Below, in pieces: positions 15,549 through 23,569 of a stretch of DNA of 45,513 nucleotides. This stretch comes from Candidatus Chloroploca asiatica. Its GTDB lineage: Bacteria > Chloroflexota > Chloroflexia > Chloroflexales > Chloroflexaceae. The position numbers and the translations under genes were made by a program. Where the stretch lies: contig NZ_LYXE01000103.1 of the NCBI RefSeq assembly GCF_002532075.1, positions 1 to 45,513 of the forward strand, read 5' to 3'. How positions within the stretch are numbered: the stretch's first letter is position 1; every line of letters begins with the position of its first letter. The notes below the pieces were generated by a model that made no database searches, was not told the DNA's origin, and was given only the letters and a program-made list of their open reading frames with translations.

Positions 15549-16369
15549 AGTCCCTCGCTCAGCGGTGCTTGCCGCAACACAAACGCAAAGCGGCGCTGGA
15601 ACCGGCGCAAGACGCGCAGAATTGGCCCACCAAACGCGGCAATAAGCAGACCATTGCCGAGACTCCCTGCGATATCCCAGAGCAGCGACGTCGCAAGGTA
15701 GAAGGTCAGATAGCGGCGCACCGTCTCGATCAAGCCGATGCCTGCCTGCCAATATTGTTCCACCGGGCCGCTCGCAAAAGGCCAAAACCAGAGGTTCATG
15801 ATCGCCCCATACCCAAACCCCCAGATCGCCCCAAAGACGGCGAGCACCAGCACCTCGCGGTAGCGCCCGACGCCTCCGAGCAACTGGATTGGCCCCCGAC
15901 AAAGCGGTGCCGTCAGACCGACCCAACCTGCCGTCAGCATCTGAAAGGGCAGCCACGGACCAACGCCGCCGGTAATCAGCGCCGAAACGAGCAGCGTCAT
16001 TGTGCCCATCAAAAAGCCAAACGAGCCACCAAAGAGATAGCCGGTGAGGATGATCAGGACGAAGATCGGTGAAAAGCCGCCGGGCAACGGTAACGCAACA
16101 TCAATAAAGCGCAGGATCGCATTCATCGCCACGAGCACCCCGAGCAACGCCACAAGCAACGCATGCTCGGCAGCGCGCTGCGCCTCCAACAACAGCGCCA
16201 GAAAGCTCAGGCCCACCAGGGTCGTCAGGATCACTGGGGCTGTCCCAGCGTGCGCCACCCCGCCTCCACTCGTCGCCATCGTCGGCAACCAGAACGGATA
16301 GAGAAAGGCAATGATCCCGATCACCGTCGTGAATCCGATGATCATCCCGCTCATCAACCGGTCACGCAT
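15545..16369 (-). CDS. ECF transporter substrate-specific (S) component, probable cobalamin/corrinoid type
   Basis: A 274-residue polytopic membrane protein with about six hydrophobic segments. The central block NAILRFIDVALPLPGGFSPI, then GYLFGGSFGFLMGTMTLLVS and GVGPWLPFQM, resembles S components of the CbrT/CblT kind reported for cobalamin. It would bind the vitamin in the membrane and deliver it when coupled to EcfT/EcfA. Substrate assignment rests on the riboswitch and on the exported capture proteins encoded upstream. The ATG at 16369 lies next to the stop of the DUF4430 gene, with AGGGGA as ribosome-binding site; an open frame from 16429 would overlap that gene. Confidence 0.85.
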   Translation of the reverse strand: MRDRLMSGMIIGFTTVIGIIAFLYPFWLPTMATSGGGVAHAGTAPVILTTLVGLSFLALLLEAQRAAEHALLVALLGVLVAMNAILRFIDVALPLPGGFSPIFVLIILTGYLFGGSFGFLMGTMTLLVSALITGGVGPWLPFQMLTAGWVGLTAPLCRGPIQLLGGVGRYREVLVLAVFGAIWGFGYGAIMNLWFWPFASGPVEQYWQAGIGLIETVRRYLTFYLATSLLWDIAGSLGNGLLIAAFGGPILRVLRRFQRRFAFVLRQAPLSEGL

Positions 16370-16370
16370 A

Positions 16371-17627
16371 TCACGTCCCCTGCTCACGGCGTGAACGTGC
16401 CGCAACGAGGGCCCCGGCAAGGGCGACACTCATCACCAGAAACCAGGTCAGGCCCTGGCGCTGATTGGTTGGCGCTGGTGTCGGTGTGGGCACCGCCGTT
16501 GGCGACGGCTCAGGCGTGGCGGTCGGGGTTGCCGTTGCCACCGGGATGATCGTCGGTTCCTGGAACGTGACGGTCGGTCGCACCACTGTCGGTTCAGCCC
16601 CTGCCTGTTGCACCATCGGCAGCCAGACCGGAGCGGGCGAAGGAGTTATCAGGGCGATCAGGGCCATCGTCTGATCGGGCGTCTCTTCGGGCGTCGTTTC
16701 GTAGGCAGGATCGGGCTGCGTCGAGATCACTGCTGCCTCGCTCACTGGCGTTGGGGGTGCAATGGAGGGAACTTCAGGGAGACCAGACGCGGGCGTTGCC
16801 GTGCTTGCGACAGTTGGCGTTGGTGGCGCTAGCGTCGCTGTTGGCGGCACCGCCGTTGCCGTGGCTTGCGTAGTGGCCGTGGCAGGCAGCGCCGTTGCGG
16901 TCACGGTTGTTGGCGAGGGTTGCGGCGTACTGGTTGCCACGGGCATGATCACCGGCGCATCGGTGGGCGGCGGTGGCGCAGCAGGCGCATCGGTTGGCTG
17001 AGGCGTGGCCGTCGCGGCGCTGGTCGCGGTTGGCGTTGCAGTCGCCGTGGGTGTCGCAGTCGCCGTGGGTGTCGCGGTCGCCGTGGGCGTTGCGGTCGCC
17101 GGTGGCACACAGATCTCCTCGAAAGGCACGGCAGGCGGTTCTACGCCAAGGCCAATGCCGCCTGGCCCCCACGACCAGCCGTCAACATCGCCATCCTGCA
17201 GGATGCGTGAACTCGAGCCCCCCTGTGAAAAGACCCAGCGATTGTTATTCCATTGATAGTAGGCCCAGTAACGACACTGCTGGCCTGGGGCAAGCGTACA
17301 CTGACAGAAACAGCCCTCGGCGGGATAATTGCAGCCTACCTGTTCGATCTTGCAGACGGCCGATCCCTGACCGGGATCAAAGGCCACAATGGTGGTCAGC
17401 CCTGACTGGCGCAAAGCCTGTTCCCCCGTCATCTGCCCCGCCGCGCCAAGGTCAACGCATGCGGTGCGTACGCTGCCATCGCCAAACTGCACGACGAGCC
17501 CCGCCTGCGCCGGGTTCTGCGCAACCGGGGCCGCCAGACTCGCCGGAATGGCAGGCACAAGCCCGCTCAACAAGGCAAGACAGCTTAACATAAAAATAGA
17601 GGCAGTGAGTTTGAACAGGTAGCGCAT
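16371..17627 (-). CDS. Secreted DUF4430 (transcobalamin C-domain-like) protein with membrane anchor
   Basis: A 418-residue exported protein. Residues 1-33 are a signal peptide. Residues 43-160 form a DUF4430-like domain: TGEQALRQSGL, then RYWAYYQWNNNRWVFSQGGS and LQDGDVDGWSWGPG. This beta domain is the one found at the C-terminus of intrinsic factor/transcobalamin. At least six cysteines (around GCNYPAEGCFCQC) suggest disulfides or metal binding. A long Thr/Pro/Ala linker with ATPTATATPTAT repeats (about 175-385) ends in one membrane helix (LTWFLVMSVALAGALVAA) and RSRREQ, so the domain should be displayed outside on a stalk. It lies between the alpha/alpha-barrel gene and the ECF S gene, which suggests it hands the vitamin to the transporter. 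Confidence 0.85.
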   Translation of the reverse strand: MRYLFKLTASIFMLSCLALLSGLVPAIPASLAAPVAQNPAQAGLVVQFGDGSVRTACVDLGAAGQMTGEQALRQSGLTTIVAFDPGQGSAVCKIEQVGCNYPAEGCFCQCTLAPGQQCRYWAYYQWNNNRWVFSQGGSSSRILQDGDVDGWSWGPGGIGLGVEPPAVPFEEICVPPATATPTATATPTATATPTATATPTATSAATATPQPTDAPAAPPPPTDAPVIMPVATSTPQPSPTTVTATALPATATTQATATAVPPTATLAPPTPTVASTATPASGLPEVPSIAPPTPVSEAAVISTQPDPAYETTPEETPDQTMALIALITPSPAPVWLPMVQQAGAEPTVVRPTVTFQEPTIIPVATATPTATPEPSPTAVPTPTPAPTNQRQGLTWFLVMSVALAGALVAARSRREQGT

Positions 17628-17679
17628 CGTTTTTTCTGGCCTTCCACACGCGGAATGTTACGTTACCGTCTTTCGCGTT

Positions 17680-17770
17680 TCCGCCCCCCTCCTAACCTCC
17701 CCCCGCTTGGGGGAGGCGTCCGGCTCCCTCCCCCAGCAGGGGAGGGCTGGGGAAGGGGCGGACGGGCGTG
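17680..17770. repeat. C/G-rich paired hairpins between the two capture-protein genes
   Basis: The 155-base gap between the barrel gene and the DUF4430 gene contains CCTCCCCCCGCTTGGGGGAGG and CTCCCCCAGCAGGGGAG side by side. The two stems can also pair with each other. Such an element may limit read-through or stabilise the upstream mRNA. Confidence 0.6.
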
Positions 17771-17782
17771 AATGGTAACCCG

Positions 17783-20116
17783 TCACCGCAACACAAGCGG
17801 AAGATACGTTCGGAACGGCTCAACCGTTGTCACTGTCGTCAGGGTTGTGCTTACGGCATTGCCTGCCTGCACGCCATCGCTGTCGTTCACAATCGTGCGT
17901 AGTTCGTAGGTTCGCGGCATGGTTACGGGCAGGGTCGCGGTAAAGACGCCAGGTGCCCGCGTCAGCGTCGCTGTGAGCCATTCACTTGCCCCGGCGGCAC
18001 GCCATTCGAGTTCAGCAGTAGCGTCACCATTGAGATCACCGCCAAAGGGGAGGCTGACGGCAATGCTGTTGCCCCAGCGCCCCGTGGTTGGTCGCACGAC
18101 CAGGCGATCGGGATTGGGGCCGCGCAGAACCGGGACATACTGCGTTAGATCGGTTCCCGCCGGCAGCGGATAGCTGCGGGCGAGCAGCGCGGGCACCGCC
18201 TGCCAGGTCGCAAAGGCGTTCGCCGTCCCAGGCGTAAAGAACGAACCCTCTTCCCAGGTGTAGGTCAGCGGGCCATCGGGCTTCTGATAGAGACCGAGCG
18301 CGTCGAAGGGGCTGCGTCCAGCTTTGCGCCAGTTGCTGCGCAGATCTTCGCCCGCAGCGATCAGGCCCTGAATAGCGTAGGCCGTCGAGTTGGGATTACT
18401 CCAGCCACCAAGCGCATCCTGCTGGGTACGCAGGAAGGCGACCGCCGCGGCAATCGCCGGATCGTCTGGTGCGACCCCGGCGGCAATGAGCGCCTGCATC
18501 ACCAGGCCCGTCGTATCAACACTGCCCCACGAGCCATCTTCGGCATTCTGGCGCTGGCGCAGGAAATCAAGCGCCTCGTCGGGAATCGCTTCACCTGCGG
18601 CACGCAGGCCCAGGATCGCAAAGGCCTGACTGAGCGGAGTCGCCGCCCCGCTGCTAAAGCCACGCACAGCGGTGGTACTATAGGCGCCAGTCGGTTGGAG
18701 GGTTGCCTGAAGATCGGTGACAAGATTGAGCGTTCCCCCAGGACTAGCGGCAAAGGCGGTTGGATCTTCGCCCGCCGCAACGATGCCAAGGAGCGCCTTG
18801 CCCGTCGCTGCCGGGAAGAGATTGGTGCTGACATCGCCAGCGGTCGTGATCACACGGGTATAGGTCAAGACCTGATTGCGCAAGAAGGCGAGCGCCGACG
18901 CCCCACCGGGCTGGTTCACACTGTCGGGTGCAAAGCCTGCCGCGCTAACGGCCAAGATGACATCGAGCGTCGCCCCGACGTCGGGCGTTGTGCCAAACGC
19001 AGCCCATCCGCCACTGCTCGTCTGCGTTGTTTGCAGCCAGGCGAGCGCACGTTCGGCCCGCTGGCGGCTCCCAAAGATCGGCAGTGGCGCCTCGGCCAGC
19101 CCAGGGATCGCATTGGCGGTGCCAAGGGCATTGCCAAAACCGCCATCAGCCTGTTGCAGGGCCAGCAGCGCCGTCTGCGGATTGCCGTTGACGGCTTGCC
19201 AACTCAAGGTCACCGGGAAGAACCCGGCAGCGGCGGCGGCCTGGATCACGGCAGCCGTCGAGTCGGCATTCGGCGACCCATCGAAGCCCCAGCTCCCATC
19301 ATCGATCTGGCTCGCGGCGAGAAAGCCGAGCGCATCCTGGATCACCGGCGCGGTCGGGGCAACGCCATTGGCAAGCAGCGCCTGAACAATCAACGCGGTC
19401 GTATCAACATCGCCCCCAAACCCAAAGCCCCAGCTGCCATCGGTATCTTGCAGATCAAGAAGATAGGTCAGCGCTTGCTCTGAAGGCAAAGCTTGCTGTG
19501 CTGCCGCCAGACCAAGCAGCGCATAGGCCTGATTCAGTGGGCCGGCGGCACCACTGGAAAAACCGAGCGATGCGGTACTGCTATACGCGCCCGTCGCAGG
19601 CTGGTAGGTTGCCGTCAGCGCGGCAACCAGATCGAGCGGCTGCGCGGTAGGATCCGTCCCGTAGGCCATCGGATTCGCGTCACCGGCCACCGCCGCGATA
19701 ATCAGCATACCGAGACGACCGGGCAGCGGACGCCCCTGGAGATCGTGCGTATAGCTATAGGCGCGGGTGGTCAAATAATCGTGGACACTCTTGCCCTCGT
19801 CGCTGAGCAGATAGTCACCAGGCAGGCGGGCTGCGCCAAGGGCAAAGGCCACCCGGACACTCGTGAAATCATCGCTCTGGCCGGGGGTAAAGCCAACAAA
19901 ACCGCCATCGTTGCGCTGGACACCATTCAGATACACAAGCGCACGGGTGATCGGGGCCGTATCAAGAATGGGATAACTCGTCCGGGGTGTCGCAAAAGCC
20001 GCCGGTGCGGCCACCGGGGCAACGGCAGGAACGCGGGCCGCTGCGATGCCAACAAAACCAAGCAACGTACATACTGCCAGACCACAGGCCAGCACGAACA
20101 AACGAACCTGATGCAT
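17783..20116 (-). CDS. Secreted alpha/alpha-barrel (prenyltransferase/squalene-cyclase-repeat, transcobalamin N-domain-like) protein
   Basis: A 777-residue exported protein and first gene of the riboswitch operon. A signal peptide covers about residues 1-40. Two tandem alpha/alpha-barrel units follow (about 45-330 and 345-640), each made of helical repeats ending in motifs such as DGSWGFG, DGGFGN, GGWAAFG and GSWGSVDTTGLVMQAL. The fold is shared by terpene cyclases, prenyltransferases and the N-terminal domain of intrinsic factor/transcobalamin. The DxDD catalytic acid motif of squalene cyclases is not seen, and the protein is secreted, so ligand binding fits better than catalysis. The C-terminal 110 residues look like an Ig-like domain ending in YLPLVLR. 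GAGGAG spaced 8 bases from the ATG at 20116 sets the start; an upstream GTG at 20125 has no such spacing. Confidence 0.85.
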   Translation of the reverse strand: MHQVRLFVLACGLAVCTLLGFVGIAAARVPAVAPVAAPAAFATPRTSYPILDTAPITRALVYLNGVQRNDGGFVGFTPGQSDDFTSVRVAFALGAARLPGDYLLSDEGKSVHDYLTTRAYSYTHDLQGRPLPGRLGMLIIAAVAGDANPMAYGTDPTAQPLDLVAALTATYQPATGAYSSTASLGFSSGAAGPLNQAYALLGLAAAQQALPSEQALTYLLDLQDTDGSWGFGFGGDVDTTALIVQALLANGVAPTAPVIQDALGFLAASQIDDGSWGFDGSPNADSTAAVIQAAAAAGFFPVTLSWQAVNGNPQTALLALQQADGGFGNALGTANAIPGLAEAPLPIFGSRQRAERALAWLQTTQTSSGGWAAFGTTPDVGATLDVILAVSAAGFAPDSVNQPGGASALAFLRNQVLTYTRVITTAGDVSTNLFPAATGKALLGIVAAGEDPTAFAASPGGTLNLVTDLQATLQPTGAYSTTAVRGFSSGAATPLSQAFAILGLRAAGEAIPDEALDFLRQRQNAEDGSWGSVDTTGLVMQALIAAGVAPDDPAIAAAVAFLRTQQDALGGWSNPNSTAYAIQGLIAAGEDLRSNWRKAGRSPFDALGLYQKPDGPLTYTWEEGSFFTPGTANAFATWQAVPALLARSYPLPAGTDLTQYVPVLRGPNPDRLVVRPTTGRWGNSIAVSLPFGGDLNGDATAELEWRAAGASEWLTATLTRAPGVFTATLPVTMPRTYELRTIVNDSDGVQAGNAVSTTLTTVTTVEPFRTYLPLVLR

Positions 20117-20135
20117 TGCTTCCACTCCTCAAGGT

Positions 20136-20180
20136 ACAAACAAACAGCGACCGCACGACAAAAATGTCGGGCGGTCGCTG
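20136..20180 (-). terminator. Intrinsic terminator of the cobalamin riboswitch
   Basis: On the minus strand CAGCGACCGC and GCGGTCGCTG form the outer stem (20145-20180), and the inner CGACA-TTTT-TGTCG extends it, with one mismatch between. TTTGTTTGT follows at once. It lies between the aptamer and the first start codon, where a transcription-terminating expression platform is expected. Confidence 0.6.
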
Positions 20181-20282
20181 TAGATCTACCGGCAGGGCCA
20201 CGATCGCGGGACCAGGTGGCTGCACTACGGGTCAGTCATAATCGTCCGCCTTCCTCAAAGCACGCGAAGGAAAGGTCAGCAA

Positions 20283-20404
20283 AGATAGCGGCGCTCGACC
20301 TGACTCTGCATCCTTTGAGGGAGGCATTACAGTTGCGCGACAGTGCCGGACTCACACCGGCTTCGGCTTTCACCCTGATCATAAAACCAGAGGAACCGCT
20401 ATCT
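20283..20404 (-). promoter_or_regulatory. Cobalamin riboswitch aptamer
   Basis: The minus strand shows the conserved core of the cobalamin riboswitch in order: GGTTCC, then CCGGTGTGAGTCCGGCACTG (20360-20341), TCGCGCAACTGTAA, and the B12-box-like GCAGAGTCAGGTCGAGCGCC. The closing stem P1 is a perfect 9 bp (AGATAGCGG at 20404-20396 with CCGCTATCT at 20291-20283). It sits about 165 bases upstream of the alpha/alpha-barrel gene. High cobalamin should switch the operon off. This fixes the operon's role in B12 or corrinoid metabolism more firmly than any protein in it. Confidence 0.94.
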
Positions 20405-20473
20405 GACTGGAATATACAATTGGAAAATGTCCCGCGTCGCACCTCTTTTGTGAAGCATATGCAACGCCGTGCT

Positions 20474-20502
20474 ACTATAGCACCGGATTACCTCTGCGTC
20501 AA
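20474..20502 (-). promoter_or_regulatory. Promoter of the B12 uptake operon
   Basis: On the minus strand, TTGACG (20502-20497), a 17-base spacer, then TATAGT (20479-20474). The transcript would start about 60 bases before the riboswitch P1 stem. The -10 box lies in the 15-base palindrome GTGCTA-TAG-TAGCAC (20470-20484). The gene-free stretch 20117-20761 holds this promoter, the riboswitch, its terminator and the leader of the divergent gene. Confidence 0.6.
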
Positions 20503-20761
20503 CTTACACTACTCACCATCTAGGCCCAATACCTTGCAAATAAGCTCACGCGAAGGTACGCGAAAAACCTTCGCGCCTTTGCGCCTTGGCGTCAAAAAAA
20601 CAATCCTATCCTCATGGTAGAAGCGGCCCAAGGGCTATATCTGGTAGAATGATTCCTGGAGTGCTTGCCTGGGGCGGTGTGTGTGCCCTTGTCAAGCGAA
20701 ACTGGAGTTGTGGGGGGCCCCCCATGTGCAGTGTCGAAGCATCTATATTGGGAGTTTGAGT

Positions 20762-23497
20762 ATGAAGTTACGTTCTGATGGTGTGTTTCGTTTGTTACGG
20801 TTATGGCTTTTTGTTGCTTTATTGATGGGGATGGTCGGGATGGCCTTTGGGGTTGCCTCGACTACCGCTGAGGAAGGCTCGCTTGCTTCAGGTGGTTTGA
20901 CCGCCTACCTCCCCTTTGCGGCGCTCCCGCAACCGCCCGAACCGCCTCCACCCCCGCCTCCACCCCCGCCACCGCCTTTCCCTGCGCGCCAGGTGACGAT
21001 TCGCCCCGTACCGTTGTCCCAGGTGCAACGCGGCTCAACGCTGTCGGTTGAGTATCGCTTTCGTAACCAGAGCACTACTGATATGATTGCAAGCGACACC
21101 CTGCAACTGGTCTATCAGTCGCGCTTGCTTTCCTTTACGTCGGTAAGCCCAGCACCTGGGGATCGTTACCTTGCCCATGATGGCAGCACCGTGACCGTCG
21201 AAGTGCGGAATATCGCGCCCGGTGAAGAACGTCGTGGGCGGATCAATTTCTTTGTGCGCCGTGATGCGCCGCTGCAGTCGCGGATTGCCCTTTTTGCGGT
21301 CTTCCGCTGTACGCCAGACCAGACCTGTAACTCGAACCTGGCTGAAGTGGAAGTCCTTGTCAATGACGATGAGAGCACAACGGGCGGCATCTTTACCATG
21401 GGTGTTTCGCCGGATCGTGGCCCGGTTGGGACGGCCCATGTCTTCCAGGGGTCACGCTTCCTGCCCGGCGAAGAGTTCCGCACCTGGCTCAATATGCCAG
21501 GTGGCGGGGTCATGCCTCTCTCGATCACCGGGAATGCTGATGCCCAGGGCAATATCCGCTTCACCTTCGGCTCGGGTGGGCTGACCCAGGCGGGCTTCTA
21601 TAGCATGGTGGCCCACGGGATGAGCAGTTCGGTGCAGAATGTGGCCCCCTTCATTGTGCAGATCAATGGTCAGCCCGCGACGATGCCCGGGATGGCAGGC
21701 GGGGCTGAGTTGACGCTGCCCGTGAGTGCCTTTGAAATTCCTGCAACCCCTGTTCTCGCCGGAACGGGCGGTCTCGCCGGTACCGTGCGTGATGCAACGG
21801 GAACCGGGTTGGCCGGGATTGTCGTTGAAGTACTGGATAGCCAGGGTGACATCATCACCGTCACGCGCACTATTACTGATGGCGTCTATACCATTGCAAC
21901 TGGCTTAGAGACGGGAACCTATACTGTCAAAGCGTTGCCCGGCGCAACGGGCGATCCGGCGTTGGCGCTGCTTGGCACGATCAGCAGCGATCCGGTGCAG
22001 GTCACCGAGCCGAATCTGACGCCCGAAGTCAATCTGCTCGTGCCGGCAGTGGGTGCTTTGCGTGGAACCGTGACTGCCGATGGTACGCCCGTGGGTGCTG
22101 TGCGGGTGACTGCGGTTGATGCTGACGAGAACCCGGTTGCCGGGACACTCACCGATGATACCGGTACCTATACCTTGAGCAATGTCCCGGCAGGGACGTA
22201 CACGTTGCGCTTCGATCAGCGCGCCATCCGCAAGAGTGGGGCGTTTGGCTCAACAACGCTGGCCGATGTCGCGGTGACGGCGGGTGAGATCAGCCAGGTT
22301 CCGCCTATCGCTCTGCCGGCTTCGACCCAAACCGGTGCCATCCGTGGTACGGTCAAGGCTGCCGATAGCCAGGCCGGGCTCGGTGGGGTCATTGTTGTCC
22401 TGGCCCGCCTTGGGGCCAATGAGGCTGAGTTCCCGTTTGTCACCGTGACTCAGACCGATCCCGATGGCACCTATGTCAGCAAGCCGCTGCTCCCTGGTGC
22501 TTATCGTGTGCAGTTTGTGACCAGTTTTGCCTCGGTGACTACCACCCTCGGTTACGGTGGCGCACTCTATGCCAGCAACCCGGTGACCGTTACCGAGGGC
22601 CTGCTGGTCTCGAATGTTGATGCCGAACTGGTTGCCGGTGGCAGCATCGCGGGAACCGTCAGCGGCGATGGCGCTGATGGGCTTGCTGGTGTCTTGGTTG
22701 TAGCCACGGATGGCAACAACATCATCCGTGCGCTGGCGCGTACCAATGCAACCGGCGGTTACCGCATTGGCGGGCTCGAGGCGGGCGAGTATACCGTGCG
22801 CTTCCTGGCGAGTCGTGCGCCTGCGGCTAGTGTGCGGGCGTTCTTCAACAGCGCTCTCGATCCGGTTCTGCTTGGCGCAGGCGAAAATCTGAGCAACCGC
22901 GATATCACGTTGAATCGCGGCCATCAGATCATTGGCACGGTGACTGCCGCTGATACCGGCGCACCGCTGAGCCAGGTCATCGTGATCTTCGAGGACGACT
23001 TCACTGGAAGCGTCATCGGGGCGAGCCTCACCGATGCAACGGGTGCATATAGCTCACCGGCCATTGATAGTGGGTCATACCGTGTCCGCTATACGACCCG
23101 GCTCTCACCGAATGCAACGACGCGTCTCTATCAGAGTGTTGATGGGGACTCCTTCCTTGTACCGCGCTCATTGGGCACAACCAGGCGTGACATCGCCCTT
23201 GAGCCTGGTGGCGCGATCAGTGGCCGGGTTAGTGCCATAGCTTCGGGCGAAGGCCTGGCCGGCGTTGCGGTGGTGGCACGCGTCAACGGCAACGCCGTCG
23301 GCAGTGTGGTCACGGACAACTTCGGCCAGTACGACCTGGCTGGTCTGCCGGCTGGGGAAGTGACGCTGGATGTCTACACCGAAGCAACGCCGTTGCTCAC
23401 GGTGCGCCGTTACACGAGTGTCGTCGCCAGCGCAACCGTGACGGTGGTGGTTGGCACCACGGTCGAACAGGATCTGCAACTGGATCTTGTCCCCTAG
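20762..23497 (+). CDS. Large secreted repeat protein with carboxypeptidase-regulatory-like domains
   Basis: A 911-residue exported protein. A signal peptide (residues 1-38) is followed by LTAYLPFAALPQPPE and a run of prolines (about 57-75), probably a stalk. A first beta domain (about 80-190) resembles CARDB/DUF11 adhesive modules; a second spans about 200-310. Six similar beta-sandwich repeats of about 90 residues follow, each starting GxxxGTV or GxxSGRV and containing a turn such as GTYTLSNVPAGTYTLRF, as in CarboxypepD_reg domains. No protease or glycosidase residues are seen, so a surface or adhesion role is likely. The ATG at 20762 has GGGAG upstream. The protein has no C-terminal anchor. 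It is divergent from the B12 operon; its promoter probably overlaps the same region. Confidence 0.8.
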   Translation: MKLRSDGVFRLLRLWLFVALLMGMVGMAFGVASTTAEEGSLASGGLTAYLPFAALPQPPEPPPPPPPPPPPPFPARQVTIRPVPLSQVQRGSTLSVEYRFRNQSTTDMIASDTLQLVYQSRLLSFTSVSPAPGDRYLAHDGSTVTVEVRNIAPGEERRGRINFFVRRDAPLQSRIALFAVFRCTPDQTCNSNLAEVEVLVNDDESTTGGIFTMGVSPDRGPVGTAHVFQGSRFLPGEEFRTWLNMPGGGVMPLSITGNADAQGNIRFTFGSGGLTQAGFYSMVAHGMSSSVQNVAPFIVQINGQPATMPGMAGGAELTLPVSAFEIPATPVLAGTGGLAGTVRDATGTGLAGIVVEVLDSQGDIITVTRTITDGVYTIATGLETGTYTVKALPGATGDPALALLGTISSDPVQVTEPNLTPEVNLLVPAVGALRGTVTADGTPVGAVRVTAVDADENPVAGTLTDDTGTYTLSNVPAGTYTLRFDQRAIRKSGAFGSTTLADVAVTAGEISQVPPIALPASTQTGAIRGTVKAADSQAGLGGVIVVLARLGANEAEFPFVTVTQTDPDGTYVSKPLLPGAYRVQFVTSFASVTTTLGYGGALYASNPVTVTEGLLVSNVDAELVAGGSIAGTVSGDGADGLAGVLVVATDGNNIIRALARTNATGGYRIGGLEAGEYTVRFLASRAPAASVRAFFNSALDPVLLGAGENLSNRDITLNRGHQIIGTVTAADTGAPLSQVIVIFEDDFTGSVIGASLTDATGAYSSPAIDSGSYRVRYTTRLSPNATTRLYQSVDGDSFLVPRSLGTTRRDIALEPGGAISGRVSAIASGEGLAGVAVVARVNGNAVGSVVTDNFGQYDLAGLPAGEVTLDVYTEATPLLTVRRYTSVVASATVTVVVGTTVEQDLQLDLVP

Positions 23498-23514
23498 CTT
23501 TTGGAGGGGAGCGC

Positions 23515-23555
23515 GCACGCAAAAACGGCCAGCTTTGCTGGCCGTTTTTGCGTGC
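23515..23555. terminator. 19-bp perfect hairpin, bidirectional terminator
   Basis: A 19-bp perfect stem (23515-23533 and 23537-23555) with loop TTT. The inner part AAAAACGGCCAGC-TTT-GCTGGCCGTTTTT is a bidirectional intrinsic terminator between two convergent genes, with 6 extra base pairs beyond the T run. Confidence 0.85.
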
Positions 23556-23569
23556 ATCCGTGTAGATCC

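Noticed and set aside
14607-15701. 364-codon open frame on the plus strand
   Set aside because: Antisense to the ECF T component; His/Arg/Gln-rich translation with no motif.
17783-20116. Squalene-hopene or other terpene cyclase
   Set aside because: The protein has a signal peptide, no DxDD acid motif, two tandem barrels and a B12 riboswitch upstream, so a hopanoid enzyme is unlikely.
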